A stretch of DNA of 64,000 nt. Origin: Paraburkholderia acidisoli (GTDB lineage: Bacteria > Pseudomonadota > Gammaproteobacteria > Burkholderiales > Burkholderiaceae). The stretch is taken from NCBI RefSeq assembly GCF_009789675.1, contig NZ_CP046913.1, positions 3,176,104 through 3,240,103 of the forward strand, given 5' to 3'. Both the position numbers and the translations under genes were made by a program. Positions within the stretch are counted from its first letter, which is position 1. Every line of letters begins with the position of its first letter. Shown here in pieces: positions 55,668 through 64,000 of the stretch. The notes beneath the pieces were generated by a model, which was not told where the DNA came from, made no database searches, and was given only the letters and a program-made list of their open reading frames with translations.

Positions 55668-56042
55668 ATGCGAAAGATAGCGGCCGTATTGGTGCTGGCA
55701 GGATGCGCGGTGGCGGCCGGTCCCGCAAGCGCGCACGATCATGGCGGCGACGTGGTGGGCGCGCTCGTGGGCGGGGCGTTGATCGGCGCCGCCGTGGGCG
55801 CGATTGTCAACAGCGGACCGGTGGTGGCCGTGCCCGCGCAACCGGTTTATGCGCAACCCGCGCCGGTGTATGCGCAGCCCGCTTACGCGGCCGCGCCGGC
55901 GGGTGCGTGCTACGACCAGTATTCGGGCCGCTACGTGGCGTGCGGCGCGCCGCCGCCCCCGCCGCCGCAATACGACGACGGCTACATGCAGCGGCCGGGC
56001 TATGCGCAGCCCGTGTACGCGCAGCCGGGCGGCGGCTGGTAA
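55668..56042 (+). CDS. Hypothetical secreted protein with glycine zipper and YAQP repeats
   Basis: Protein of 124 residues. It has a signal peptide (MRKIAAVLVLAGCAVAAGPASA), a histidine-bearing junction (HDHGGD), a Gly/Ala zipper (VVGALVGGALIGAAVGAIV) that could insert in a membrane, and then repeats of VYAQPA/YAQP with a proline run before the C-terminus. The ribosome site is AAGGAGAACGAC. Function unknown; likely envelope-associated. Confidence 0.75.
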   Translation: MRKIAAVLVLAGCAVAAGPASAHDHGGDVVGALVGGALIGAAVGAIVNSGPVVAVPAQPVYAQPAPVYAQPAYAAAPAGACYDQYSGRYVACGAPPPPPPQYDDGYMQRPGYAQPVYAQPGGGW

Positions 56043-56183
56043 GCCGCTCCAGGGCGTGTCAGGCGCGATCGAGCGCGCCGGTTCTCACGGACCGGCGCGC
56101 TTCGTTTTTACACACTGCGCTTTTTACGCCGCGCGGTTTAAAAGCAGGCAAGCAAGTCGGTGCAGCGTGGACGATTGCGCCGC

Positions 56184-57212
56184 TCAACCCGTTTGTTCGA
56201 CCGGCGTGACGCGCAGATTGAGCCGTTGCGTGAGCCGCACCACGCCGATTTCCACTTCGCGGTCGATGCGCGAAAAGTCGAGCAGCCTTTGCACCGCGTC
56301 GATGCCGTCCACGCTCACGCCGTCGATCGTCACGATGGTGTCGTCCACGCGCAGGCCGCCCAGCGCGGCCGGACTGCCTTTGACGATTTCCATCACGCGC
56401 ACGCCGCTCGTCGAAGCGAGATCGAAATAACGCTGTACCTTGCGCGCGATCGGCACCGTGGTTCCCGCCATGCCGATATAGGCGCGCCGCACGCGCCCAT
56501 GCGCGAACAGCTGCGTGATGACCCATTTCGCGCTGTCGATGGCGGTGGCGAAGCAGATCGCCTGCGCGCCCGGAATGATGGCCGTGTTCACGCCGATCAC
56601 CTGACCCGCCGAATTGACGAGCGGGCCGCCCGAATTGCCGGGATTGAGCGCCGCATCGGTTTGAATCACGTCGTAGATCATGCGGCCCGACGTCGAGCGC
56701 AACGAGCGACCGAGCGCCGACACCACGCCGGTGGTGACCGTCTGCGCGAGCCCCAGCGGGCTCCCGACGGCAATGGCGATCTGCCCGACGCGCAAGCTCG
56801 CCGAATCGCCGAGCTGCGCATGCGGCAGCGTTTCCGTCGCCCCGATGCGCAACACCGCGAGGTCGGTGCTCGGGTCGTCGCCCACGAGATCGGCCGCGTA
56901 CGTCGAGCCGTCCGCGAGCGTCACGCGCAGGTCGGTCGCGCCGTGCACGACGTGGCTGTTGGTCAGCAGATAGCCGTCGGGCGTGAAGAGGAAACCCGAG
57001 CCGCTGCCGCCGCGCGCGCCGCCTTGCGCTTGCGGCGTCGCGCGGCGTTCCACGGCGATATGCGCGACGGATTGTTGAACGCGTTCGAGCGCGCCAATGA
57101 CGGTGCGGGAATAGGCGTCGAGGACGGCGTCGTCGTCGATGCCGCTGCGCTGGGTCGCGCTGCCGGGCGTTGCGCGAGCCAGATCGTCGATAAAAGAGGG
57201 TCGATTGCCCAC
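56184..57212 (-). CDS. Trypsin-like serine protease, HtrA/DegP family (S1C) with PDZ domain
   Basis: Protein of about 342 residues. The catalytic triad is visible in LLTNSHVVHG (His), DPSTDLAVLRIG (Asp) and NPGNSGGPLVNSAGQV (Ser). A single PDZ domain follows (SGVRVMEIVKGSPAALGGLR, VDDTIVTIDGVSVDGIDAV). No signal peptide or membrane helix precedes the protease domain with either the GTG at 57212 (after GGAG) or the ATG at 57245, unusual for this periplasmic family. It may be cytoplasmic. Confidence 0.85.
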   Translation of the reverse strand: MGNRPSFIDDLARATPGSATQRSGIDDDAVLDAYSRTVIGALERVQQSVAHIAVERRATPQAQGGARGGSGSGFLFTPDGYLLTNSHVVHGATDLRVTLADGSTYAADLVGDDPSTDLAVLRIGATETLPHAQLGDSASLRVGQIAIAVGSPLGLAQTVTTGVVSALGRSLRSTSGRMIYDVIQTDAALNPGNSGGPLVNSAGQVIGVNTAIIPGAQAICFATAIDSAKWVITQLFAHGRVRRAYIGMAGTTVPIARKVQRYFDLASTSGVRVMEIVKGSPAALGGLRVDDTIVTIDGVSVDGIDAVQRLLDFSRIDREVEIGVVRLTQRLNLRVTPVEQTG

Positions 57213-57359
57213 GATCCGAATCTCCAGAAAAAGTGGGCAGTACATGCAGGGACGGCGCGCGCTTTTTCAAGTGCGCGCGCGGCGCGGCTTGCGGCGCTGG
57301 CGGCAGCTAATCAGGGCGTGAACGCTTCGCGGGCGACTGGCGTCTGCGCAAAGAAAGAA

Positions 57360-57375
57360 GCCCGCTTGCGCGGGC
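57360..57375 (-). terminator. Terminator downstream of the 78-aa gene
   Basis: Stem GCCCGC (57360-57365) and GCGGGC (57370-57375); on the minus strand it is followed by TTCTTTCTTT. It lies about 100 bases past the 57475 stop and before the protease gene. Confidence 0.6.
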
Positions 57376-57474
57376 GAATCCATGCTCGGGTGACATGGCG
57401 AGGTTAGACGTAGCGGGTTGGCGCGATCCGCCGCGAAGGCGTACGGGCACGAATGCGTAAATGGCGAATCGCGT

Positions 57475-57711
57475 TCAGGCGGCGATCGCTTCGACCGCGT
57501 CGGCGGCAATGGTGGCTTGAATGGCTTCCAGTTCCAGCATGAGTTTGTCGATCGTGCGGAACTGCAGCGGAGAAACCTGCGGAGCGTCGAGCAGCGCGGA
57601 AAGGCGCGCGTACCAGTAATCGAATGAAAACACCGTCGGCGCGATGCCGTTGGACAAAGACGGTGCTACGGCGCGCGTGATGTGCGCGATCTCTGCTTCG
57701 ATAAAGGTCAT
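57475..57711 (-). CDS. Hypothetical protein (78 aa)
   Basis: Small acidic soluble protein, MTFIEAEIAHITRAVAPSLS to the end EAIAA, with no membrane segment or known motif. A GGGGGCG ribosome-like site precedes the ATG at 57711 and codon use fits the genome. The C-terminal half is predicted helical (TIDKLMLELEAIQATIAADA). Function unknown. Confidence 0.65.
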   Translation of the reverse strand: MTFIEAEIAHITRAVAPSLSNGIAPTVFSFDYWYARLSALLDAPQVSPLQFRTIDKLMLELEAIQATIAADAVEAIAA

Positions 57712-57915
57712 GCTCGCCCCCGGATGCGATGGTCCAATCTATCGTTGTACGAACGTATGGCGCCACTTTAGTGGCATGTCGCACAGTGCAATAGCTATCA
57801 CATCGGATAGGGGCGGATTACCCGCATCGGCCTAAAGTTTTTAAAGCTTTCGAATGGCTTGTCGCAACGCGTTTGTCACGGTGCGCTTATTACGGCCACC
57901 TGAATTACGGTAACC

Positions 57916-58116
57916 TTAATGTCGCCAGCCGCCGTGACCGCCGTAATAGCCGCCGACACCCACACCAATATCCACGGACGGCGCGGCGTAATAACCGGGC
58001 GCGTAACCGTAGCCGTAAGCCGGCGCGGGCGCGTACGCGTAAGGCGGCGCGACCACACAGCCGGACAGGCCGGCGCCGACCGCGAGCAGGGTGATTGCAC
58101 TAATGATTGCTTTCAT
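57916..58116 (-). CDS. Small lipoprotein with Gly/Tyr/Pro-rich tail (66 aa)
   Basis: A lipoprotein signal with lipobox GLSGC (MKAIISAITLLAVGAGLSGC) is followed by a Tyr/Pro/Ala stretch (APPYAYAPAPAYGYGYAPGY) and a Gly-rich end (GVGVGGYYGGHGG). The ribosome site AGGAGAACGAC matches that of the secreted protein at 55668. It resembles other small unstructured envelope lipoproteins; function unknown. Confidence 0.8.
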   Translation of the reverse strand: MKAIISAITLLAVGAGLSGCVVAPPYAYAPAPAYGYGYAPGYYAAPSVDIGVGVGGYYGGHGGWRH

Positions 58117-58351
58117 CGTCGTTCTCCTATTCGCTCATTATTGGCGTCTCGCGCGCGTTTGAGCGTTTGCAATCGCAACGATGTGTGTCGGTTAATTACA
58201 GCAAGCGGCATTTAATTTCGCGCCGTTTTGCGCCCGTTTCGTGCCCGTTTCGTGCCGTCTGGCGCGTGAATTTCGCGTGACATCGCGGGCCGTTTTACGG
58301 GAGGCTTTGCAGCAAAGAAAAATTAGTTTGGATTGCGAATTAATGATGATT

Positions 58352-58374
58352 GCATGGCGTGTGGCGCGCCATGC
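58352..58374 (-). terminator. Possible terminator of mnmE
   Basis: Eight-base stem GCATGGCG/CGCCATGC with a 7-base loop, seven bases past the mnmE stop; an AT-rich tract follows on the minus strand but with only a weak U-run. Confidence 0.4.
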
Positions 58375-58380
58375 GTCGTG

Positions 58381-59781
58381 TTATTTGCCGATACAAAACC
58401 GGCTGAAAATCACGCCGAGCAAATCGTCGGACGTGAACTCGCCGGTGATCGAATTGAGCGCTTCCTGCGCGAGTCGCAACTCTTCCGCGAAGAGGTCGAG
58501 CACCTGCGCTTCCTGATCCGCGTGCGCCGCCGCCGTGGCGAGATGCTCGCGCGCCGCGCGCAACGCGATCAGATGCCGCTCGCGCGCGAGATAGACGCTT
58601 TGCGCGTCCGCCTGCCAGCCCGCGATGCGCAACAGTTCCGCGCGCAGCAGGCTCACGCCGTCGCCTTGTTTCGCCGAGAGACGCAGTTCGCACACTTCGC
58701 GGCCGTCGGCGGCCAGGCGCTTCGTGACGGCCGGCGCGACGGCAGTGAGGTCGGTTTTGTTGAGCACGCGCACGACGGGCACGCCGGCGGGAAAGCGCGC
58801 GGCGATCGTGTCGTCGTCGGCGGTCATGCCGTCGCGCGCGTCGAGCAGATGCAGCACGACGTCGGCGCGCCCGATTTCGTTCCACGTGCGCTCGATGCCG
58901 ATCTTCTCCACTTCGTCTTCGGTCTCGCGCAGGCCCGCCGTATCGATGATATGCAGCGGAATGCCTTCGATCTGGATCGTCTGCGAAATCTTGTCGCGCG
59001 TGGTGCCGGCCACGGGCGTGACGATCGCGAGCTCGGCGCCCGCGAGCGCGTTGAGCAACGACGACTTGCCCACGTTCGGCTGCCCCGCGAGCACGACCGC
59101 GAGGCCTTCGCGCAGGAGCGCGCCCTGACGCGCCTCGGCGAGCACGTGGTCGAGCTGGGCGCGAATGTGCGTGAGCTTGCCGCGCGCGTCGGCAGCTTCG
59201 AGAAAGTCGATCTCTTCCTCGGGGAAATCGAGCGTCGCCTCCACGAGCATGCGCAGCGTCACGACGTCGTCCACGAGCGCGTGGATGTCGCGCGAAAACG
59301 CGCCGTCGAGCGAGCGGCCCGCCGAGCGCGCGGCGGCCTCGGTGCTGGCCTCGATGAGGTCGGCCACGGCCTCGGCCTGGGCCAGATCGAGCTTGTCGTT
59401 CAAGAACGCGCGGCGCGTGAATTCGCCCGGTTCGGCGAGCCGCAAGCCGAAGGCACGACCGGCTTCCACGCAACGTTGCAGCACGAGCTGCAGCACGATC
59501 GGGCCGCCGTGGCCTTGCAGCTCGAGCACGTGCTCGCCGGTGTACGAATGCGGCGCCGGAAACGAGAGGGCGATGCCGCGGTCGAGCACGGTGCCGCTCG
59601 CGTCGAGGAACGGCACGTAGCTCGCGTGCCGCGCGGCGAGCAACTGGCCCGTGAGCGCCTGCATCAGCGCTTCGGTGAGCGCCGCGCCGGCGCGCCCGGC
59701 CGACACGCGCACGACACCGATCCCGCCGCGTCCGGGCGCAGTGGCAATGGCGACGATGGGATCGGAGTCGGTGGCGAGCAT
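58381..59781 (-). CDS. mnmE: tRNA modification GTPase MnmE
   Basis: GTPase of 466 residues that with MnmG adds the carboxymethylaminomethyl group to wobble uridine. It has the N-terminal folate-binding domain ([20 protein letters not shown]), then the G domain with [38 protein letters not shown] and LNKTDL, and ends in the conserved CIGK. The ATG at 59781 matches the family start; the upstream extension is a shadow. MnmC at 22.9 kb acts later in the same pathway. Confidence 0.96.
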   Translation of the reverse strand: MLATDSDPIVAIATAPGRGGIGVVRVSAGRAGAALTEALMQALTGQLLAARHASYVPFLDASGTVLDRGIALSFPAPHSYTGEHVLELQGHGGPIVLQLVLQRCVEAGRAFGLRLAEPGEFTRRAFLNDKLDLAQAEAVADLIEASTEAAARSAGRSLDGAFSRDIHALVDDVVTLRMLVEATLDFPEEEIDFLEAADARGKLTHIRAQLDHVLAEARQGALLREGLAVVLAGQPNVGKSSLLNALAGAELAIVTPVAGTTRDKISQTIQIEGIPLHIIDTAGLRETEDEVEKIGIERTWNEIGRADVVLHLLDARDGMTADDDTIAARFPAGVPVVRVLNKTDLTAVAPAVTKRLAADGREVCELRLSAKQGDGVSLLRAELLRIAGWQADAQSVYLARERHLIALRAAREHLATAAAHADQEAQVLDLFAEELRLAQEALNSITGEFTSDDLLGVIFSRFCIGK

Positions 59782-60213
59782 GGCGAAAGCGGGTCGTGGA
59801 GCAGGGAAGGGCACGCCGCGGGAGCCGCAATCGCGGTCGAGGCGGCGCAAGCGGAAAGCGGCACGTGGCGCGTGACCGCCGTCGAGCGATAGGGGCAACG
59901 GCTCGCAGCGGACGAAAAGCAGCGCCCGGAAGCGACGCATTGTATCGCGACGCATGCGTGACGCCTGACGAGGGCGCAAGTCAAGCTTTCGCGTTTTATC
60001 TTGATTTGGCTAAGATTGATCTTATGACGTTCTGTCAGATTTCGGAGGCCGCCACGGCCAGAAAGGGCTTCAGCACGGGGCTCGTGGCGCATTTGCACTG
60101 CCTGCGACAGAAATCATAAGATGATTAACTTTGGGCGAATTATCACTTATATGGGCTAAATATAGCCTAAGTGGTTGTCTTCTTCGCCGATCTCGGGTTG
60201 CACAATCTGGCCC
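59782..60213. promoter_or_regulatory. AT-rich, palindrome-rich region upstream of the HTH regulator
   Basis: From about 59985 on the sequence is far more AT-rich than its surroundings. It contains TAAGAT-TG-ATCTTA at 60011-60024, ATCAT-AAG-ATGAT at 60113-60125, and GGCTA-AATA-TAGCC at 60154-60167 flanked by CACTTA (60144-60149) and TAAGTG (60168-60173). These look like operators for the downstream regulator. No further gene is supported. Confidence 0.55.
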
Positions 60214-60636
60214 ATGCCGACTCCCGAAGAAAAAGCCGCGTTTGCCGAACGTCTCAAGTTCGCGATGAAGCGCGCGCCAGAAAAACTGCGTGGCAGCACC
60301 GACCTGTCCAATCAATTCAATTTGCGGCATCACGGCGAGCAGCCGGTGTCGCCGCAAACCGCGCACAAGTGGTTGAGCGGGCGCACCATCCCGACGCACG
60401 ACAAGCTGGAGACGCTGGCCAGATGGTTCGGCGTGGATGTGCACTGGCTGCACTACGGCCCGCCGCCGGGCAACGTCACCGCCGCGGTGCCGAGGCCGCG
60501 CAAGCTCGACGAGAAGTATCCGCTTTCCGAGGAGTCGCTGGAGCTGGCCTCGAAGATCGAGTCCTTGAGCGCGCATCATCGTTATCTGGTGCAGGAACTC
60601 ATCGCCCAGTTTTACGGCGACGCCGACACGGACTGA
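60214..60636 (+). CDS. Helix-turn-helix transcriptional regulator, phage-repressor-like
   Basis: Protein of 140 residues. The first half resembles a Cro/C1-type domain in which the HTH carries HHGEQPVSPQTAHKWLSGRT IPTHDKLETLARWF, a layout seen in repressors of phage or conjugative-element origin. The second half (residues 85-140) has no recognised domain. No Shine-Dalgarno sequence precedes the ATG at 60214; a TTG at 60175 is in frame. It faces an AT-rich region with several palindromes and ends in its own terminator, and it lies between mnmE and yidC, normally adjacent genes. Confidence 0.8.
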   Translation: MPTPEEKAAFAERLKFAMKRAPEKLRGSTDLSNQFNLRHHGEQPVSPQTAHKWLSGRTIPTHDKLETLARWFGVDVHWLHYGPPPGNVTAAVPRPRKLDEKYPLSEESLELASKIESLSAHHRYLVQELIAQFYGDADTD

Positions 60637-60681
60637 GGCGCTCGCGCCCGCGGCATCGGTGGAAAACAGCCGCGCAAAACG

Positions 60682-60715
60682 AAAAAGCCGTCCGATTTTC
60701 ACCGGACGGCTTTTT
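60682..60715. terminator. Bidirectional terminator between the HTH gene and yidC
   Basis: Stem AAAAAGCCGTCCG (60682-60694) and CGGACGGCTTTTT (60703-60715) with an 8-base loop, A-rich on the left and T-rich on the right. It serves both convergent genes. Confidence 0.9.
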
Positions 60716-60791
60716 TTGTGCCTTGATGGCGCCTTGGGCGGCGCCGTATCCAGAAGCGCGCCGATCGTGAAAACCGGCGCGGCCCCACAAC

Positions 60792-62465
60792 TCAGGACAC
60801 GACTTCCTTCTTCTTGCCCTTGCCCATCATGCGCGTGATGTAGTACTGCTGCGCGATCGAGAGCACGTTGTTCACGACGTAGTACAGCACGAGACCCGCC
60901 GGGAAGAAGAAGAACATGACCGAGAACGCGATCGGCATGAACATCATCATCTTGGCCTGGACGGGGTCCGGCGGCGTCGGGTTCAGACGCGTCTGCAGGA
61001 ACATCGAGACGGCCATCAGCACCGGCAGGATGAAGAACGGATCCTGCTGCGACAGATCGTGAATCCACAGAATCCACGGCGCGCCGCGCATTTCCACCGA
61101 GGAGAGCAGCACCCAGTACAGCGAGATGAACACCGGAATCTGGATCACCACCGGCAGACAGCCGCCGAACGGATTCACCTTCTCGGTCTTGTACAGCTCC
61201 ATCAGCGCCGCGTTCATCTTCTGCGGGTCGCTCTTGAAGCGCTCGCGCAACGCCTGCATGCGCGGCGTGATTTCCTTCATGCGCGCCATCGACTTGTAGC
61301 TGGCGGCGGAGAGCGGGAAGAACACGGCCTTGATGAGCAGCGTGAGCAGCACGATCGCCCAGCCCCAGTTGCCCACGTAGCTGTGGATCTTCTCGAGCAG
61401 CCAGAACAGCGGCTTGGCGATGATCGTCACCCAGCCGTAGTCCTTCACGAGTTCGAGACCCGGCGCGATGCCTTCGAGCATGCGCTCTTCTTCCGGACCC
61501 GCGAAGAGGCGCGCCTGCACGTTGTCGGTCGCACCCGGCGCGATCGTGCCGAGCGGCTGCTTGACGCCCACGCGATACAGCGAGTTGTCGAACTTCTCGA
61601 CGTAGATGTCACGCTTCGCGCCTTGCTGCGGAATCCACGCGGTCGCGAAGTAGTGCTGCACCATCGCGATCCAGCCGTTGTCCGCCTGGTTCACGAAATC
61701 GGCCTTGTTCTTGTCGATGTCGCTGAACGAGATCTTCTGGAAGTGATGCTGTTCCGAGTAGACCGCCGGCCCGATGAAGGTGTGCGAGAAGCGCGGCGTT
61801 TCGACCGGCTGGCTGTCGCGCACGAGTTCCATGTAGAGCGTGGGCGACACCGGCGTGCTGCCGACGTTCTGCACCTTCGTGTCCACGCCGATCACGTAGC
61901 TGCCCTTCGTGAACGTGTAGGTCTTGGTGACCTTCACGCCGCCCTTCACCGGCGAGTCGAAGCTCATCTGGAACGAGTTGGCGTCGCCCGTGAGTTCGTG
62001 CGCGCCCGGCTGGGCCGTGAACACGTCGTTGTGATTCGGGAAGTCGCCGCCGAGCAGGCCCGTGCGCGCGAGGTACGTGTGGTCGTTCGTGTGATCGAAC
62101 AGCGTGATGTACTGGTTCGGCTGCTTGCCTTCGCCTTCCTTCACGAGCGAAAGCTTCACGAGCGTACCGCCGCGCGTGTCGATCAAACCGTCGTAGACGT
62201 CGGTGTGGAACGGCACGAGCTGTGCGGCGGCCGCGGCCGGCTGGGCGGTGTTCGTCGGCGCCTGGCCCGCGGCGGCGGCCGGCAGGTCGGACGCGCCGTT
62301 AGCGGCGCTGGCGGGCGCGGCGCCGCTGGCGGCGGTTTGCGTCTGCGTTTGCGTCGCGCTCGGGAAGAACATCGACTGACGTCCATGGTCGCGCTGCCAG
62401 TTGTCGTACAGCAGGACAGCTGACATGAAGAAGATGACCCATAGGACGGTGCGTTTGATATCCAT
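60792..62465 (-). CDS. yidC: Membrane protein insertase YidC
   Basis: Inner-membrane insertase of 557 residues. The N-terminal helix [20 protein letters not shown] leads to an Ala/Gln/Thr-rich linker and a large periplasmic domain (from about [19 protein letters not shown]). The conserved insertase core has [43 protein letters not shown] and [20 protein letters not shown]. Length is normal for a proteobacterial YidC. It is part of the rpmH-rnpA-yidD-yidC series. Confidence 0.97.
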   Translation of the reverse strand: MDIKRTVLWVIFFMSAVLLYDNWQRDHGRQSMFFPSATQTQTQTAASGAAPASAANGASDLPAAAAGQAPTNTAQPAAAAAQLVPFHTDVYDGLIDTRGGTLVKLSLVKEGEGKQPNQYITLFDHTNDHTYLARTGLLGGDFPNHNDVFTAQPGAHELTGDANSFQMSFDSPVKGGVKVTKTYTFTKGSYVIGVDTKVQNVGSTPVSPTLYMELVRDSQPVETPRFSHTFIGPAVYSEQHHFQKISFSDIDKNKADFVNQADNGWIAMVQHYFATAWIPQQGAKRDIYVEKFDNSLYRVGVKQPLGTIAPGATDNVQARLFAGPEEERMLEGIAPGLELVKDYGWVTIIAKPLFWLLEKIHSYVGNWGWAIVLLTLLIKAVFFPLSAASYKSMARMKEITPRMQALRERFKSDPQKMNAALMELYKTEKVNPFGGCLPVVIQIPVFISLYWVLLSSVEMRGAPWILWIHDLSQQDPFFILPVLMAVSMFLQTRLNPTPPDPVQAKMMMFMPIAFSVMFFFFPAGLVLYYVVNNVLSIAQQYYITRMMGKGKKKEVVS

Positions 62466-62495
62466 GCGTTGTCTCAGTGTCGATGGAGTGGCGCC

Positions 62496-62735
62496 TCAGC
62501 GCTTTTTCGGTGATGCAGACGGAACAGGCGGAACGAGATCGATGCCGCCCGCCGAAAACGGATGGCAGCGACACAACCGCCGCGCGGCGAGGTAAGTCCC
62601 ACGCGCGGCGCCATGATACTGGATTGCCTCGCGTGCGTAGTCCGAACAGGAAGGATAAAAACGGCAGCGGTTGCCGAGCAGGGGACTCACGGCAAGCTTG
62701 TAGAAACGCAGAACTGCGATCAGGACCGTTTGCAT
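62496..62735 (-). CDS. yidD: Membrane protein insertion efficiency factor YidD
   Basis: Small amphipathic protein of 79 residues, starting [20 protein letters not shown] and containing the signature [18 protein letters not shown] and GCHPF-type [13 protein letters not shown]. It assists YidC-dependent insertion. The conserved N-terminus is at 62735, but that ATG lacks a ribosome site; an in-frame ATG at 62831 overlaps the rnpA stop (ATGA) and would add 32 residues, so translation by coupling to rnpA is possible. Confidence 0.93.
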   Translation of the reverse strand: MQTVLIAVLRFYKLAVSPLLGNRCRFYPSCSDYAREAIQYHGAARGTYLAARRLCRCHPFSAGGIDLVPPVPSASPKKR

Positions 62736-62827
62736 GGCGTTGCGGCCCGACTGCGCCGCGCTCGAAGACGAACGTCGTGCCGCTTGCGCGGCGGATGCGT
62801 GGATCAGACCGGACTCCCGCGACGCCT

Positions 62828-63337
62828 TCATGACGCGCGCGAGGGACCGGTCTGCGTTGCGCCGGATTCCGGCGGCAGGGCTTGCGCGGCGTCTTGCCGC
62901 ACTGGCGCCGGGGCCGCACTCGCCGCAGCGGACGAAGCCGGCGCGGCGCGGCGCGCGACCTCGCGCACGGCTTTCTCGAAGAGCGACTCGATTTCGGACC
63001 GGCAGAGCGCCTTGAGCCCCGGCGACGACGCGCCGGGCAGCGCCTTGCGGTCGAATTTCGTGTGCAGGCGCAGCAGCAGGTCGAAACCTTCGAACTGCGC
63101 CCGGCGCACGCGAAACGCCTCGCGGGCGATCCGTCGCACCAGATTGCGCGTGACGGCGCGCGGCGCGAACTTCTTGCCGATCACGAGCCCGAGCCGTGCC
63201 TCGTTGCCGGTTTCCCGGCCGTACACGACGAAATGCGCGGACCGGCGCCAGGGGCGCAAACGAAAAACGGATGAGAACTCATCCGTTTTCAGTAGCCTTG
63301 CGGCCTTCGGAAAAGCGGCTTGCGTTCGCGACGGCAT
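62828..63337 (-). CDS. rnpA: Ribonuclease P protein component
   Basis: Protein subunit of RNase P, 169 residues, longer than the usual ~120 because of an Ala/Pro/Gln-rich C-terminal tail. The conserved part starts [13 protein letters not shown], and the RNR motif region is [27 protein letters not shown]. It processes tRNA 5' ends with the RNA subunit. The ATG at 63337 (MPSRTQAAF) is chosen from family length. Located between rpmH and yidD. Confidence 0.95.
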   Translation of the reverse strand: MPSRTQAAFPKAARLLKTDEFSSVFRLRPWRRSAHFVVYGRETGNEARLGLVIGKKFAPRAVTRNLVRRIAREAFRVRRAQFEGFDLLLRLHTKFDRKALPGASSPGLKALCRSEIESLFEKAVREVARRAAPASSAAASAAPAPVRQDAAQALPPESGATQTGPSRAS

Positions 63338-63419
63338 GACGTCGGACTCGATCGCCCTGTTCGTCTCGTTCGCGATCCGGCCGCTACCGGTGATCTCGCT
63401 GATAGCGACGCTGCCCGAC

Positions 63420-63554
63420 TTAGACGGCGAGGCGCTTGCGACCCTTCGCACGGCGTGCGTTGATCACTTTGCGGCCACCAGCGGTCTTCATGCGCACGCG
63501 GAAACCGTGGGTACGCTTACGACGGGTAACGGAAGGTTGGAAAGTACGTTTCAT
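63420..63554 (-). CDS. rpmH: Large ribosomal subunit protein bL34
   Basis: Ribosomal protein of 44 residues: it opens [20 protein letters not shown] and closes AKGRKRLAV, a full-length arginine/lysine-rich bL34. The ATG is at 63554 and the stop (TAA) at 63420-63422. First gene of the rpmH-rnpA-yidD-yidC cluster; its promoter lies in the region shared with the gene beyond the right edge, normally dnaA. Confidence 0.98.
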   Translation of the reverse strand: MKRTFQPSVTRRKRTHGFRVRMKTAGGRKVINARRAKGRKRLAV

Positions 63555-64000
63555 GTTGCTCTCACTCGTTGAATTTGACCGCGGCGAGCATCGCGGAAAA
63601 AAGCAATGGCCGGTGGTACAAGGGATTCGGTTTTGACGGAACCCGCTATTTAATCCGGTTTTTCTTTGGCCGTCAATAGTTTAGGGCATCGAAGCGTTCA
63701 CGAAGGCTTCGCCACGCGCTCCCGAACGGTGCGTCACGGGGTGATGGGGAGCCGTACAAGCCGAACGTCCGTGCTTTGATCCGTCCCTGTGGATAACTCC
63801 CAGGACGGCGGGAATCGGCGGTAGAATCTCGCCTATCCCAAGAATCCTGCATGCCGCTCTGGCCCGCCTGCTTGCCGCAAAACCCTTGCCGCGCGGGCGT
63901 CCGGAGCATTTGGCGTCGCCTCGTCAGGGCCTCGTCGCCATGTGGCGACAGTGCGAAGTGCGCGCCGAACGTATGCAAACAAAACGACCACAGCAATTCG
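63555..64000. promoter_or_regulatory. Region between rpmH and the expected dnaA gene
   Basis: About 445 bases with no complete gene. It holds a perfect DnaA box TGTGGATAA at 63788-63796, an AT-rich part at 63600-63690 upstream of rpmH, and a TAGAAT -10-like element near 63831. In related genomes this is the dnaA promoter/origin-proximal region; dnaA itself is not in the window. Confidence 0.6.

Noticed and set aside
63673-63996. 107-codon minus-strand frame at the right edge
   Set aside because: It covers the intergenic DnaA-box region with no motif or ribosome site; normally this region is non-coding.

Overview
This 64 kb window is GC-rich chromosomal DNA from a Burkholderiaceae member (Burkholderia/Paraburkholderia group). 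The evidence is the gene content (phhA-phhB beside an AsnC/Lrp gene, a gspDEF-(C)-GHIJKLMN type II secretion operon with gspC inverted, a YaeQ gene) and the rpmH-rnpA-yidD-yidC-mnmE cluster at the right edge. That cluster normally lies beside dnaA, so the window probably ends just short of dnaA and the chromosome 1 origin. The genus is inference; no rRNA or tRNA gene was recognised. I saw no prophage, insertion sequence, integrase or CRISPR array.

Layout, left to right. 1-4 kb: minus-strand branched-chain amino acid ABC operon (livG, livF, binding protein, livH cut by the left edge). 4-9 kb: GMC oxidoreductase and methylmalonate-semialdehyde dehydrogenase, with a divergent LysR regulator. 9-12 kb: CYTH protein, then an Lrp regulator divergent from phhA-phhB (phenylalanine hydroxylation and pterin recycling). 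12-20 kb: OmpR/TctE-type two-component pair, SET-domain protein, old-yellow-enzyme reductase, glutamine amidotransferase, and a MarR protein with a cysteine-rich tail. 19-28 kb: YbdK carboxylate-amine ligase with a cation:proton antiporter, mnmC, HU, a CobW-type metallochaperone and a lytic transglycosylase. 28-40.5 kb: complete type II secretion operon. 40.6-49 kb: outer-membrane efflux factor, MarR plus EmrB-type transporter, OmpA lipoprotein, small lipoprotein, gshA. 49-52 kb: ada-alkA alkylation-repair operon and a probable small RNA. 52-58 kb: small metabolic, envelope and unknown genes, including an HtrA-like protease. 58-64 kb: mnmE, an HTH regulator, yidC, yidD, rnpA and rpmH.

The most interesting items are mostly not protein genes. 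A compact transcription unit at 51.8 kb has a -35/-10 promoter, two tandem copies of an anti-Shine-Dalgarno motif and a strong terminator; it looks like a ~60-nt RNA able to pair with ribosome binding sites. Perfect DnaA-box matches sit in three intergenic regions, and an array of TTATCC motifs with near-11-bp phasing lies at 55.0 kb. A palindrome-rich AT-rich segment precedes an HTH regulator lodged inside the rpmH-mnmE cluster. Several genes depend on TTG or GTG starts overlapping the previous stop codon, and gspK and gspL appear linked by a 15-codon relay reading frame.
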